Source of the DNA: an uncultured Clostridia bacterium
Lineage (GTDB): Bacteria > Bacillota > Clostridia > Saccharofermentanales > Saccharofermentanaceae
Direction: 5' to 3'
NCBI GenBank assembly: GCA_946405115.1
Contig: CAMJGB010000010.1
Location: 1 to 18,588, forward strand
Length of the DNA stretch: 18,588 nucleotides
Position numbers and translations under genes: made by a program. Positions within the stretch are counted from its first letter, which is position 1. Each line of letters starts with the position of its first letter. Below the pieces are notes generated by a model. That model did no database searches. It was not told the origin of the DNA and saw only the letters and a list, made by a program, of their open reading frames with translations. Shown here piece after piece: positions 5,530 to 13,419 of this stretch.

Positions 5530-7662
5530 ATGTTGCTTACGTCACAGAAGTGGCATTGCGCGTTCGAGGACGAATTCTCGAACACGGATGCCTTGTTTGA
5601 GGCACTTTTAAAGATTCACGGAATTGAGACGGAACAGCAGCGCGAGGACTTCTTTACGGAGAAGGGCGCGGAGCTGTACGATCCTTTTCTTTTTAACGAC
5701 ATGCACAAGGCAGTCGATATCATCTGCGAGGCTATCGAAGGTCACAAGAAGATCCTGGTCTACGGAGATTATGACTGCGACGGCGTTACTGCTACGTCCA
5801 TCCTTGTAAGATATTTCAGAAGTCACGACTGCGATGTATCATACATCGTTCCTAACCGTGAGGAGCACGGTTACGGTCTTACGCATAACATCTTAGAGGA
5901 CGTTCTTGCCAAGAACCCTTTTCTCGTCATTACCGTTGACTGCGGTATCACCAACATCGATACTATCGCTGAGCTTAAGGCTAAGGGCGTTAAGGTAATC
6001 GTATCTGATCACCATAACGTGCAGGATGAGCTTCCCAATGCGGATGCGGTAATCTGTGCGAAAAGAACTGACAACAACTATCCTTTCATTGATCTTTGCG
6101 GTGCGGGAGTTGCGCTGAAGATAGTTCAGGCGATGGGCACTGATAAGAGATTCCCTGTATCCGGCAACGTCTGGAGACAGGCTATCGAGCTTGCGGGAAT
6201 CGCTACCATCGCAGACCTCGTAAGCGTAGTTGATGAGAACAGAACCATTATCAAGAAAGCATTTATAAGCATGCGCAACCCGGTCAATCCCGGTATCCGT
6301 GTCATGAATGAGATCCTTATGGAGAAAGGCTCAAGAAAGTTCGACGAGACTTTCATCTCCTTTAACTTTGTTCCCAGGGTAAATGCAGCAGGAAGACTTT
6401 ACGACTCATCGAAGTCACTTGAGCTGTTCCTCGAGGACGATGAGGAGAAGGCATATGCTGCGGCACTTGCTTTGGGCGAGCAGAATGACGAGCGTAAGCA
6501 GATCGAGGCCGGCGTCTACGAGGAGGCCGTTAAGCAGATCGAGGACGAGAGAAGACCTGACGAGTGGAGCCTTGCAAATACCAAGGGTCCCATCGTGTGC
6601 TATGCATCAGGATGGCATCAGGGCGTGCTCGGAATCGTTGCAGGAAGACTTGCAGCTACATTCAGAAGATCAGCTATCGTATTTACTGCAGACTCGATCA
6701 ATCCCGAGAACATCAAGGGTTCCGGCAGAGCTTACGGCGAGTACGATCTTTTCGCGGCGCTCGGAAGAGTAAGCGACAAGCTCATAAATTACGGCGGTCA
6801 CAAGAAGGCGGCAGGCGTTACTTTGAAGAAGTCGGATCTTCTCGAGTTCATGCGTGCTCTTGAGGAGGATGCGAAGACGAATCCCTGTGCCGAGGAAGGT
6901 GACGAGCAGCTTGAGATCACGGCCAAGCTTAACTACGACATAATCAACTTCGATACTTACGAGAAGGTGTGCAGCTTTAAGCCTTACGGCATCGGCAACA
7001 AGAAGCCTTTGTTCGAGACAGACAGGCTCGTGGTGGTAAACATCAACGACATGACAGAGGGCGCGCACATCAGACTCGACCTCGCGAAAGAGGGCGGAAC
7101 GGGCGACAGCACCGTTTCTGCTGTAGGTTTTGGCATGGGAATCTATACCAAGATCTTAAAGCCTGGCGACATCATTGACATCGCTTACACAATGAACGAG
7201 TACACCTTCAAGGGCAAGACCTCGATAAGCCTTTACCTTGAGGATATTAAGCTTAATTCGGGTGCGGGTTTCCTCTGGGAGAAGGCGGACATCGTCGAGG
7301 ACCTTTACAGAAGCGGAATGGAACTGGATCAGATCGCGAAGCTTGCCAAGACTACGGTCGCAGAAGGTCTCGTTCCTACCAAGGTAGAGTACCTTGCCTG
7401 CTATCAGATAATGAAGAACGAGTGCAAGGGGGAGACGTCCTATGCTGACACACCTTTGCTTGCACGCATGATAACGTCGGAATCCGGCGTGGAGCTTACG
7501 CCTTTCAAGGTTGCAAGAAGCCTTGAAGTGTTCTCGGAGGCACATCTGGTCAAACTTGGTGTATTATCTTCTTTAAGGGTATGTGTCAGATTCCATAAAG
7601 TGGAAGGAAAGACAGACCTTAAACAATCATCTGTGTATATGAGGCTTTTGGAGCATGGCTGA
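5530..7662 (+). CDS. recJ: Single-stranded-DNA-specific 5'-3' exonuclease RecJ
   Basis: RecJ degrades single-stranded DNA from 5' ends in RecFOR recombination, mismatch repair and base-excision repair. It acts in the cytoplasm and needs two metal ions. The DHH catalytic core is intact: GDYDCDG (Asp80, 82, 84), VDCGI (Asp137), and SDHH (Asp160-His161-His162). The DHHA1 half follows, with GWHQGVLGIVAGRL and INYGGHKKAAG (~420-430), then an OB-fold region. The remainder (~560-710) is a less conserved C-terminal extension, as in Firmicute RecJ proteins of 700-790 residues. The start at 5530 has only a weak ribosome-binding site, but no better upstream start exists after the terminator. The stop overlaps the rel start by 8 nt (ATGGCTGA), so translation is probably coupled. 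An adenine phosphoribosyltransferase gene often found between recJ and rel in Firmicutes is missing. Confidence 0.96.
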   Translation: MLLTSQKWHCAFEDEFSNTDALFEALLKIHGIETEQQREDFFTEKGAELYDPFLFNDMHKAVDIICEAIEGHKKILVYGDYDCDGVTATSILVRYFRSHDCDVSYIVPNREEHGYGLTHNILEDVLAKNPFLVITVDCGITNIDTIAELKAKGVKVIVSDHHNVQDELPNADAVICAKRTDNNYPFIDLCGAGVALKIVQAMGTDKRFPVSGNVWRQAIELAGIATIADLVSVVDENRTIIKKAFISMRNPVNPGIRVMNEILMEKGSRKFDETFISFNFVPRVNAAGRLYDSSKSLELFLEDDEEKAYAAALALGEQNDERKQIEAGVYEEAVKQIEDERRPDEWSLANTKGPIVCYASGWHQGVLGIVAGRLAATFRRSAIVFTADSINPENIKGSGRAYGEYDLFAALGRVSDKLINYGGHKKAAGVTLKKSDLLEFMRALEEDAKTNPCAEEGDEQLEITAKLNYDIINFDTYEKVCSFKPYGIGNKKPLFETDRLVVVNINDMTEGAHIRLDLAKEGGTGDSTVSAVGFGMGIYTKILKPGDIIDIAYTMNEYTFKGKTSISLYLEDIKLNSGAGFLWEKADIVEDLYRSGMELDQIAKLAKTTVAEGLVPTKVEYLACYQIMKNECKGETSYADTPLLARMITSESGVELTPFKVARSLEVFSEAHLVKLGVLSSLRVCVRFHKVEGKTDLKQSSVYMRLLEHG

Positions 7663-10117
7663 AGTTAACGATTTTGATGAGCGCGCCTATCTTCTTGATG
7701 AAGAGATAGTGCCTGAGATTCCTGATTACATTCAGGAGAAGTTTGATGCGGTCATGGATATGTTCACTGCATATGCTTCCAGGGCTCATCTTGAGGAGGG
7801 AGTTCTCGGTAAGGAGCAGGACCTCATCAACAGAGCTTTTATCTTTGCTTTCAAGGCGCACCGTAACCAGAAGCGTAAGAACGGCGAGTTCTACATCATT
7901 CACCCTATCGCTACTGCCGAGATCCTCGCAGAGCTTGAGGTAGATGCCGAGAGCCTTGCTGCAGCGCTCCTTCACGATACAGTAGAAGATACTCCCGCTG
8001 ACGAAGAGATGTTAACGGAACTTTTCGGCTCGACGATAACGCTTCTTGTTGAGGGCGTTACAAAGCTTAATAAGATCTCATCGCACTCGAAGGAAGAGAT
8101 GCAGGCGGAGAACACGCGTAAGATGCTCATCGCCATGACGCGCGATCCACGAGTAATTCTCATCAAGCTTGCAGACCGTCTCCACAACATGCGTACCATG
8201 CAGTACCAGACACCTGCAAAGCAGGTCGAGAAGGCTAAGGAGACGCTTGAGATATATGCACCTTTTGCCGAGAAGTTCGGCGTGTTCAGGATTAAGTGGG
8301 AGCTTGAGGACCTGTGTCTTCGCTATCTCGATAACGACGGTTATTACGAGCTTGTAGGACTTATCTCATCAAAGCGTTCCGAGCGTGAGGCTTTCATGGC
8401 TCACGTTATCTCCGAGATCTCCGACAGACTTAAGGAAGAAGGCATGGAGCACTACGATGTTGATGGAAGACCCAAGCACTTCTACAGCATCTATAAGAAG
8501 CTTCACGACAACAAGCATAATGACATCAATCACATCTACGACATGTTCGCTTGCCGAATCATCGTAGATTCCATTTCCGACTGCTACAGAGCATTAGGTA
8601 TCGTACACTCGATGTTCGTTCCGCTTCCGGGAAGATTCAAGGATTACATCGCGAACCCGAAGGAGAACGGATACCAGTCGCTTCACACGACTGTAAAGCG
8701 TCCCGGCGGTAAGACGTTCGGCGAGACGACGTTCGAGGTTCAGATCAGAACATACAGCATGCACATCGAAGCCGAGTACGGAATCGCTGCGCACTGGCAC
8801 TATAAGGAAGCCGGAAATTCGAAGGCTTTCAAGGAAGATATCTACGACGAGAAGATAAAGTGGGTAAGACAGTTCCTCGACGCTCAGCGTGACTCTGACG
8901 ATCCGAAGGACTTCATGGAACTTCTTAAGAACAACATCGTTCCTAACGAGGTATTCGTATTCACGCCTAAGGGCAAGATCGTAAGACTTCCCGCTGGTTC
9001 ATGTCCCATTGACTTTGCATATGCAATTCACAGCGGCATCGGTAACCACATGCACGGTGCGAAGGTCAACGGAAGAATCGTTCCCTTGTCCTATGTTCTT
9101 AAGTCAGGTGAAGAAGTTGAGGTCATGTCTTCGGACAAGATCAAAGGTCCTTCACGTGACTGGGTAAACATCGTTAAGACTGCATCCGCAAGATCCAAGA
9201 TCAATGCCTGGTTTAAGAAGCAGGACCGTGATGAGAATATCGATATCGGTAAGTCCAAATTGGAGCATGAGATCCAGAAGAACGGATTCACGACTTCTCA
9301 GCTCATGGTCATCGATAAGGTTAAGCTCGTACTCGACAAGTTCTCCTGCAATACTGTAGACGACCTTTATGCAGCGATCGGTTACGGATCCGTTCAGGTA
9401 GGTAAGGTATTCGGCAAGCTTCGTGACGAATACATCAAGACATTAAGTGCGGAAGAACGTCTCGCGATGGGTTACCGTACTGCTTCAGACGGACAGCTCG
9501 TTTACTATATGCCGTCCACCATGCCTGAGGAATTGGGTAAGGGTGATATCGTTAAGGCTCCCCAGTCTCCTGAGAAGAAGGAAGGCAAGAGCAGCGGATC
9601 CAAGAAGGATCAGTTTAAAAGAAGTGATGAAGGCATCATCATCGAAGGCATGGTTCATCCTTTGCTTCGTATCGCGAACTGCTGCCATCCGGTACCGGGT
9701 GACGAGATCATCGGCTATGTAACTCAGAGTGAGGGTGTTTCCGTCCACAAGGCGACATGCCCTAATATCGTGCACATCAAAGAATATAAGGACCGCTCCG
9801 AGAAGGACAGACGTAAGTTCGAGCGTCTGATCGGCGCTTGCTGGGATGACGGCAAGTCGAATAAGGGAATGGCATTCGCATCGAATGTTGTTCTTATCGC
9901 GCAGGAGTGCTCTCTTACTTTGCTTTTCGCTGATGTATCCGCAGTGTTCAGTGATGAGCACGTAGACATCAAGGATATAAAGCAGCCCATGAAGATACAG
10001 GGCGGAGCTTATACCGAGTTTGTGGTAACGGCTGTGTTCAGGAACAGAGAGCAGCTCGACAGAGTCTGCAAGAAGCTTCGCGACCTGCCTTACGTAACAA
10101 GCGTTTTCAGAAAGTAA
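7655..10117 (+). CDS. rel: Bifunctional (p)ppGpp synthetase/hydrolase, long RSH protein
   Basis: The enzyme makes (p)ppGpp from ATP and GTP/GDP on starved ribosomes and also hydrolyses it, setting the stringent response. Domains in order: HD hydrolase (~60-200) with His83, His107-Asp108, Glu111-Asp112 and Asp174; synthetase (~260-375) with YSIYKK, GRFKDYIANPKENGYQSLH and EVQIRT; TGS (~432-492); helical region; zinc-finger/CRISP-like region with Cys676-Cys677-His678, His698 and Cys702; ACT (~740-820). The RFKD tetrad (327-330) is the RxKD form found in bifunctional RSH enzymes rather than the ExDD of RelA. With an intact HD site, both activities are expected. At 820 residues it is longer than the usual ~730, partly through an acidic N-terminal extension of about 55 residues. 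Its ATG lies inside the recJ end; a GAGG motif 10 nt upstream may serve as ribosome-binding site. Confidence 0.97.
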   Translation: MAEVNDFDERAYLLDEEIVPEIPDYIQEKFDAVMDMFTAYASRAHLEEGVLGKEQDLINRAFIFAFKAHRNQKRKNGEFYIIHPIATAEILAELEVDAESLAAALLHDTVEDTPADEEMLTELFGSTITLLVEGVTKLNKISSHSKEEMQAENTRKMLIAMTRDPRVILIKLADRLHNMRTMQYQTPAKQVEKAKETLEIYAPFAEKFGVFRIKWELEDLCLRYLDNDGYYELVGLISSKRSEREAFMAHVISEISDRLKEEGMEHYDVDGRPKHFYSIYKKLHDNKHNDINHIYDMFACRIIVDSISDCYRALGIVHSMFVPLPGRFKDYIANPKENGYQSLHTTVKRPGGKTFGETTFEVQIRTYSMHIEAEYGIAAHWHYKEAGNSKAFKEDIYDEKIKWVRQFLDAQRDSDDPKDFMELLKNNIVPNEVFVFTPKGKIVRLPAGSCPIDFAYAIHSGIGNHMHGAKVNGRIVPLSYVLKSGEEVEVMSSDKIKGPSRDWVNIVKTASARSKINAWFKKQDRDENIDIGKSKLEHEIQKNGFTTSQLMVIDKVKLVLDKFSCNTVDDLYAAIGYGSVQVGKVFGKLRDEYIKTLSAEERLAMGYRTASDGQLVYYMPSTMPEELGKGDIVKAPQSPEKKEGKSSGSKKDQFKRSDEGIIIEGMVHPLLRIANCCHPVPGDEIIGYVTQSEGVSVHKATCPNIVHIKEYKDRSEKDRRKFERLIGACWDDGKSNKGMAFASNVVLIAQECSLTLLFADVSAVFSDEHVDIKDIKQPMKIQGGAYTEFVVTAVFRNREQLDRVCKKLRDLPYVTSVFRK

Positions 10118-10255
10118 TCAGAGAATCTCAGGGATTAAATAAATATCGAGAAGGATGGTCAGAAGAAGGATCAATCCACAGATAAGATAAACTGCGTTTC
10201 TGCGCAGTTTCTCGTCTTTGGTTTTCTCTTTTATGTTGAATTCTTCCCTAGCCAT
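10118..10255 (-). CDS. 45-residue single-pass membrane protein, unrecognised
   Basis: I do not recognise a family. The product has a charged N-terminal half (MAREEFNIKEKTKDEKLRRN) and then one strong hydrophobic helix (~22-41, starting AVYLICGLILLLTILL), ending IPEIL. Basic residues before the helix suggest the N-terminus stays in the cytoplasm. Its stop codon directly abuts the rel stop codon, tail to tail with no gap. A perfect TATAAT lies 6 nt before the ATG, so a transcript would start on the start codon itself, with no ribosome-binding site. A random frame seldom gives such a clean charged-then-hydrophobic design. Against it, a possible rel terminator stem lies inside the frame and there is no good -35. 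Probably real, function unknown. Confidence 0.5.
   Translation of the reverse strand: MAREEFNIKEKTKDEKLRRNAVYLICGLILLLTILLDIYLIPEIL
10189..10225 (+). terminator. Possible rel terminator, inside the antisense small gene
   Basis: AAACTGCG-TTTCTG-CGCAGTTT forms an 8-bp stem about 70 nt past the rel stop, followed by a T-rich but interrupted stretch (CTCGTCTTTGGTTTT). It is the only terminator-like structure seen after rel. The same bases code for Lys-Leu-Arg-Arg-Asn-Ala-Val of the small membrane protein on the other strand. Confidence 0.4.
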
Positions 10256-10261
10256 GACTCG

Positions 10262-10267
10262 ATTATA
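10262..10267 (-). promoter_or_regulatory. -10 box of the small membrane-protein gene, leaderless geometry
   Basis: The minus strand reads CGCCCC-TATAAT-CGAGTC-ATG. The perfect -10 box is 6 nt from the start codon, which puts transcription initiation on the A of the ATG. A convincing -35 is not visible. Confidence 0.5.
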
Positions 10268-10278
10268 GGGGCGAAGAC

Positions 10279-10305
10279 TGTGACATGCTTTTCATGAATG
10301 TGACA
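10279..10305. promoter_or_regulatory. Direct repeat flanking a palindrome in the divergent promoter region
   Basis: TGTGACA occurs at 10279-10285 and 10299-10305, with starts 20 bp apart (about two helical turns). Between them lies the 8-bp palindrome TTCATGAA (10291-10298). The cluster sits in the 138-bp gap between the divergent starts at 10255 and 10394, just upstream of the minus-strand -10. It has the form of an operator, but no regulator can be assigned. Confidence 0.35.
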
Positions 10306-10377
10306 CTTAATTTACAAATCGAGAGGATCGAATATAGGACACAAAAAACCGCTCTTGAAAGCGATGTTTTGCCCCTG

Positions 10378-10386
10378 TGATATAAT
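10378..10386 (+). promoter_or_regulatory. Extended -10 promoter of the SH3b/3D gene, leaderless geometry
   Basis: TGA-TATAAT is a perfect extended -10. A TTGAAA lies at 10355-10360, but its 20-nt spacing is too long to be a standard -35. Seven nt (TACCAAG) separate the -10 from the ATG at 10394, so the mRNA should begin within a base of the start codon. Confidence 0.6.
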
Positions 10387-10393
10387 TACCAAG

Positions 10394-11440
10394 ATGAAAT
10401 TCATCGATTCGACATTGAAAGACAATCTTACACGCGACAGACTTCGTATGGGTGCGAGCATTGCCGCGGTTGTTGCGTTGTGCTTATTGATGTTCATGTG
10501 CATCTATACACTGCTCGATTCCAAGGCCAGAGAAGAACGTGCCAGAAGGAATGCGCAGGCTGATGTGCTTATGGATCAGGCTGAAGCAGCGGCTGAGTCT
10601 GCACGTCAGGATGCGGAGGAGAGCTTGCTTGCCGAGGAGATGGCGGCGGAGATGGCTGCAACTTCTTCAAGCGAGGAAACTGTTAACCAGCTTGCTCCGA
10701 ATATTGCATCAGAGACGGAACAGGAGACTAACCCGATTGAGCAGGAGGAAACAACTCCCGGCGGTGAGGGTGAGACTCAGACGGAAGAGACTGCTGCGAC
10801 TACTACGGCGGACCCCAATGCCGTGGAGGAATTCTACGCTGTTGTTTATGCATCAGGTGACATCAATCTTAGAACCGGTCCCGGTACCGAGTACGACATC
10901 GTAAGACTTATTCATGTCGGAGAGAGAATCGACGTTACTGGACGAACAGGTTCCGGCTGGTACAGAACGTACAGCGGAAACTTCGTTCTTATGAGTTTGA
11001 CTTCAGAGGAGCCTGTCGCCACTACTGCGGCGGCTACATCTGCGACTACAGCGGCTGCAACTACTGCGGCGCAGACAACACAGCCGAGACCTACTACACC
11101 TCCGAATTCAGAGGGTAATACGGCAGGCAGTGCAGACACCTCAGGAATGACATACTACGGAACTTGCCACATCACGTTCTACGGTCCGCAGCCCCTGTCC
11201 GACGGATCTTGGAGTACGACGACCGCAACGGGAACATCTTGTTCCGAAGGAAGAACAGTAGCTGCTGACTGGAGCATATTCCCGGCAGGAACTACGATCT
11301 ACATACCGAATGACCCGCTCGGAGGCGACGGTTATTACACTGTAGAAGACAGAGGTCCCGGTGTTGCGGGATCCCATATCGATATCTTTGCGAATGGAAG
11401 TCACGTAGTAACAGACTGTGACGTCTACATCGTAAATTGA
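10394..11440 (+). CDS. Membrane-anchored SH3b and 3D-domain cell-wall protein
   Basis: This is a predicted peptidoglycan-binding and probably peptidoglycan-cleaving envelope protein of 348 residues. In order: a short cytoplasmic start; a membrane anchor (~19-41, with no clear cleavage site); an Ala/Glu-rich helical spacer (~45-145); a bacterial SH3 domain (~148-200, with INLRTGPGTEYDIVRLIHVG); a Thr/Ala-rich linker (~208-247); and a C-terminal 3D domain (~253-348). The three Asp residues that name the domain are present: VAAD (Asp292), VEDRG (Asp319) and HIDIF (Asp330). 3D domains have a double-psi barrel fold as in MltA and YocH. The start is MKFIDSTLK; an upstream ATG would add 13 residues lying on the promoter. 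There is no ribosome-binding site, consistent with a leaderless mRNA. RNase J follows after 22 nt, so the two are co-transcribed. Confidence 0.87.
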   Translation: MKFIDSTLKDNLTRDRLRMGASIAAVVALCLLMFMCIYTLLDSKAREERARRNAQADVLMDQAEAAAESARQDAEESLLAEEMAAEMAATSSSEETVNQLAPNIASETEQETNPIEQEETTPGGEGETQTEETAATTTADPNAVEEFYAVVYASGDINLRTGPGTEYDIVRLIHVGERIDVTGRTGSGWYRTYSGNFVLMSLTSEEPVATTAAATSATTAAATTAAQTTQPRPTTPPNSEGNTAGSADTSGMTYYGTCHITFYGPQPLSDGSWSTTTATGTSCSEGRTVAADWSIFPAGTTIYIPNDPLGGDGYYTVEDRGPGVAGSHIDIFANGSHVVTDCDVYIVN

Positions 11441-11462
11441 CAAGTGGAAACGAGGAAAATGA

Positions 11463-13358
11463 ATGAGCGATAAAGCTAAAGAAACGACAAAGAAGAAGTC
11501 ATCCAAAACGGCTTCTAAGAATTCGGCTGCCAAGACAGAACACAAGAATAAGGCAGCAAAGTCTAATAAGACATCATCCAAGGCTTCGGCTAAGGAACAG
11601 ACTAAGTCTAAGTCCAAGTCAAGGAAGGCTCAGAAGGCAGATAAGCCTAAGAAGGTAAGAGCCCCCAAGCCTAAGAAGAGACTGAAGATTATCCCTCTCG
11701 GCGGGCTTCTTGAGATCGGTAAGAATATGACTGCCCTAGAGTACGGCAATGACATCATCGTCATTGATGTCGGCATGGCATTCGGAGGCGACGATACTCC
11801 GGGTGTTGACTGCGTAATCCAGGACTATACATACATCAGGGAGAATGCACATAAGCTTCGCGGCATCCTGCTTACACACGGTCACGAGGATCACATCGGT
11901 GCGCTTCCTTATTTCCTCCGTGAGTTCAAGTGCCCCGTCTACGGCGGAAAGCTTACGGTGGAACTTGTAAGACATAAGCTTGAGGACAACAACGTTCCTC
12001 TTAAGGGCATCTCGCTTAATGCCTGCAGAAACGGCGACAGGGTGAAGCTTGGCAACGCATTCCAGGCTGAGTTCGTAAGGGTAAATCACTCCATCGCGGA
12101 CTCCTACGCCATTGCACTTCGCACACCTGCGGGACTCATCGTGCACTCGGGTGACTTTAAGATCGACTACACTCCGATCAACGGCAAGGTAATCGACCTG
12201 CAAAGATTCGGCGAACTCGGACATGAGGGCGTACTCGCGTTCTTGTGCGAGAGCACGAACGTTGAGAAGGAAGGCGCTTCCCCCTCCGAAAAGGATGTCG
12301 GCGAAGCTTTCCAGAACATCTTCAAGAAGGCTGACGGACGAATCATTGTAGCTACGTTCTCAAGCCACGTTCATAGAATGCAGCAGATCTTTACCGCTGC
12401 CGAGATGAACGGCAGACACGTTTGCCTCTGCGGACGTTCGATGGTTAACGTCTTTAACATTGCAAATTCGTTGGGTTACATCCAGATGAGACCCGACACG
12501 CTTATCGACATCGGATCGATCAACAGATATCCGGATGAGGAAATCGTCGTTCTTACGACAGGTTCGCAGGCTGAGCCTACGAGTGCCCTTTCAAGGATGG
12601 CATTTGCTTCGCATAAGGAAGTCGAGATCAGGGAAGGCGATACGGTCATCATTTCCGCTCATCCTATTCCGGGTAACGAGAAGTCCATCTATAAGCTCGT
12701 TGACGAGCTTCTTAAGAGGGGCGCTGACGTCATCTATGAGTCACTTGCTGACGTACATGTATCAGGACACGCTTACAGAAACGAGATTAGGCTTTTGCAC
12801 ACGCTTCTTAAGCCTAAGTTCTTCATCCCGGTTCACGGTGAATACAGAATGCTCATAAGACATGCACAGCTCGCTCAGAGCCTCGGCATGGATCCTGAGG
12901 ATATCTTCGTCTTAAGAAACGGTGACGTCTTCGAGACTGACGGCACCATTGCCGAGGTTAATACAGAGGTACCTGCTCAGGCTATCCTCATCGACGGTTC
13001 TTCTGCAGCCGTAAGAGACGACCACGTTATGAGCGACCGTCTGCACTTAGGTGATGACGGATGCGTATGCATTTCCGTTACCGTTGATGTTGAATCCGAC
13101 GAGCTCATGTGCCCGCCTGTAGTTGATTCCATAGGCTTCGTTGCTGACGACGAGAAGAGGGAGATACACGATGCCCTTGCCATGAAGGTAGCTTCGCTTC
13201 TTTCCGTTACCGCAAGGAAGGGCGACTCCGTTGATACCAAGATCAACGCCCGTTCCTTCAGAAACTCCGTGCGCGATTTCCTTTTCGAGAAGACGAGAAG
13301 AAGGCCCATGATCTTAACTAACGCGAGCTACATCGAGACGGACAGACGCCGCCGTTGA
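11463..13358 (+). CDS. rnj: Ribonuclease J with a lysine-rich N-terminal extension
   Basis: RNase J is the Firmicute 5'-3' exoribonuclease and endoribonuclease for mRNA decay and rRNA maturation. The metallo-beta-lactamase core shows [12 protein letters not shown] (His139, His141, Asp143, His144), VNHS (His209) and HSGDFKID (Asp231). The beta-CASP part has [34 protein letters not shown] (~432-437) and PVHGEYRML (~456-464). A C-terminal domain completes it. At 631 residues it exceeds the usual ~555. The excess is a disordered tail before RLKIIPLGG: 23 of the first 70 residues are Lys, the rest mostly Ser, Ala and Thr. The tail could bind RNA or ribosomes. The start is supported by GAGG 7 nt upstream. 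The gene shares an mRNA with the 3D-domain protein. A J1/J2 assignment is not possible from this window. Confidence 0.95.
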   Translation: MSDKAKETTKKKSSKTASKNSAAKTEHKNKAAKSNKTSSKASAKEQTKSKSKSRKAQKADKPKKVRAPKPKKRLKIIPLGGLLEIGKNMTALEYGNDIIVIDVGMAFGGDDTPGVDCVIQDYTYIRENAHKLRGILLTHGHEDHIGALPYFLREFKCPVYGGKLTVELVRHKLEDNNVPLKGISLNACRNGDRVKLGNAFQAEFVRVNHSIADSYAIALRTPAGLIVHSGDFKIDYTPINGKVIDLQRFGELGHEGVLAFLCESTNVEKEGASPSEKDVGEAFQNIFKKADGRIIVATFSSHVHRMQQIFTAAEMNGRHVCLCGRSMVNVFNIANSLGYIQMRPDTLIDIGSINRYPDEEIVVLTTGSQAEPTSALSRMAFASHKEVEIREGDTVIISAHPIPGNEKSIYKLVDELLKRGADVIYESLADVHVSGHAYRNEIRLLHTLLKPKFFIPVHGEYRMLIRHAQLAQSLGMDPEDIFVLRNGDVFETDGTIAEVNTEVPAQAILIDGSSAAVRDDHVMSDRLHLGDDGCVCISVTVDVESDELMCPPVVDSIGFVADDEKREIHDALAMKVASLLSVTARKGDSVDTKINARSFRNSVRDFLFEKTRRRPMILTNASYIETDRRRR

Positions 13359-13383
13359 AAAAACAGGCATCGCCCTTTATAAT
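13355..13383 (+). promoter_or_regulatory. Strong promoter of proS
   Basis: TTGAAA (13355-13360), exactly 17 nt, TATAAT (13378-13383). The -35 box contains the RNase J stop codon TGA (13356-13358). The predicted start near 13390 leaves a leader of about 30 nt, too short for a T-box riboswitch. Confidence 0.88.
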
Positions 13384-13419
13384 AATAAAATATTTATTAA
13401 TAGGAGAACTTCAGAGGAA

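Noticed and set aside
6383..6863. Open frames of 99-129 codons inside recJ
   Set aside because: They are Arg/Ser-rich frame shadows of recJ with no start signals.
9485..9961. 158-codon antisense frame in the 3' part of rel
   Set aside because: It is antisense to the conserved zinc-finger and ACT regions, with no independent coding signal.
11020..11100. ACTACTGCGGC-type tandem repeat
   Set aside because: It encodes the Thr/Ala linker of the SH3b/3D protein; it is an in-frame low-complexity spacer, not a mobile or regulatory repeat.
11141..11617. 158-codon antisense frame over the 3D domain and the start of RNase J
   Set aside because: It spans two confident genes on the opposite strand, and its composition simply mirrors their repeats (Lys/Ser tail read backwards).
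13384..13419. T-box riboswitch ahead of proS
   Set aside because: The leader is only about 30 nt after a clear promoter, too short for a T-box.
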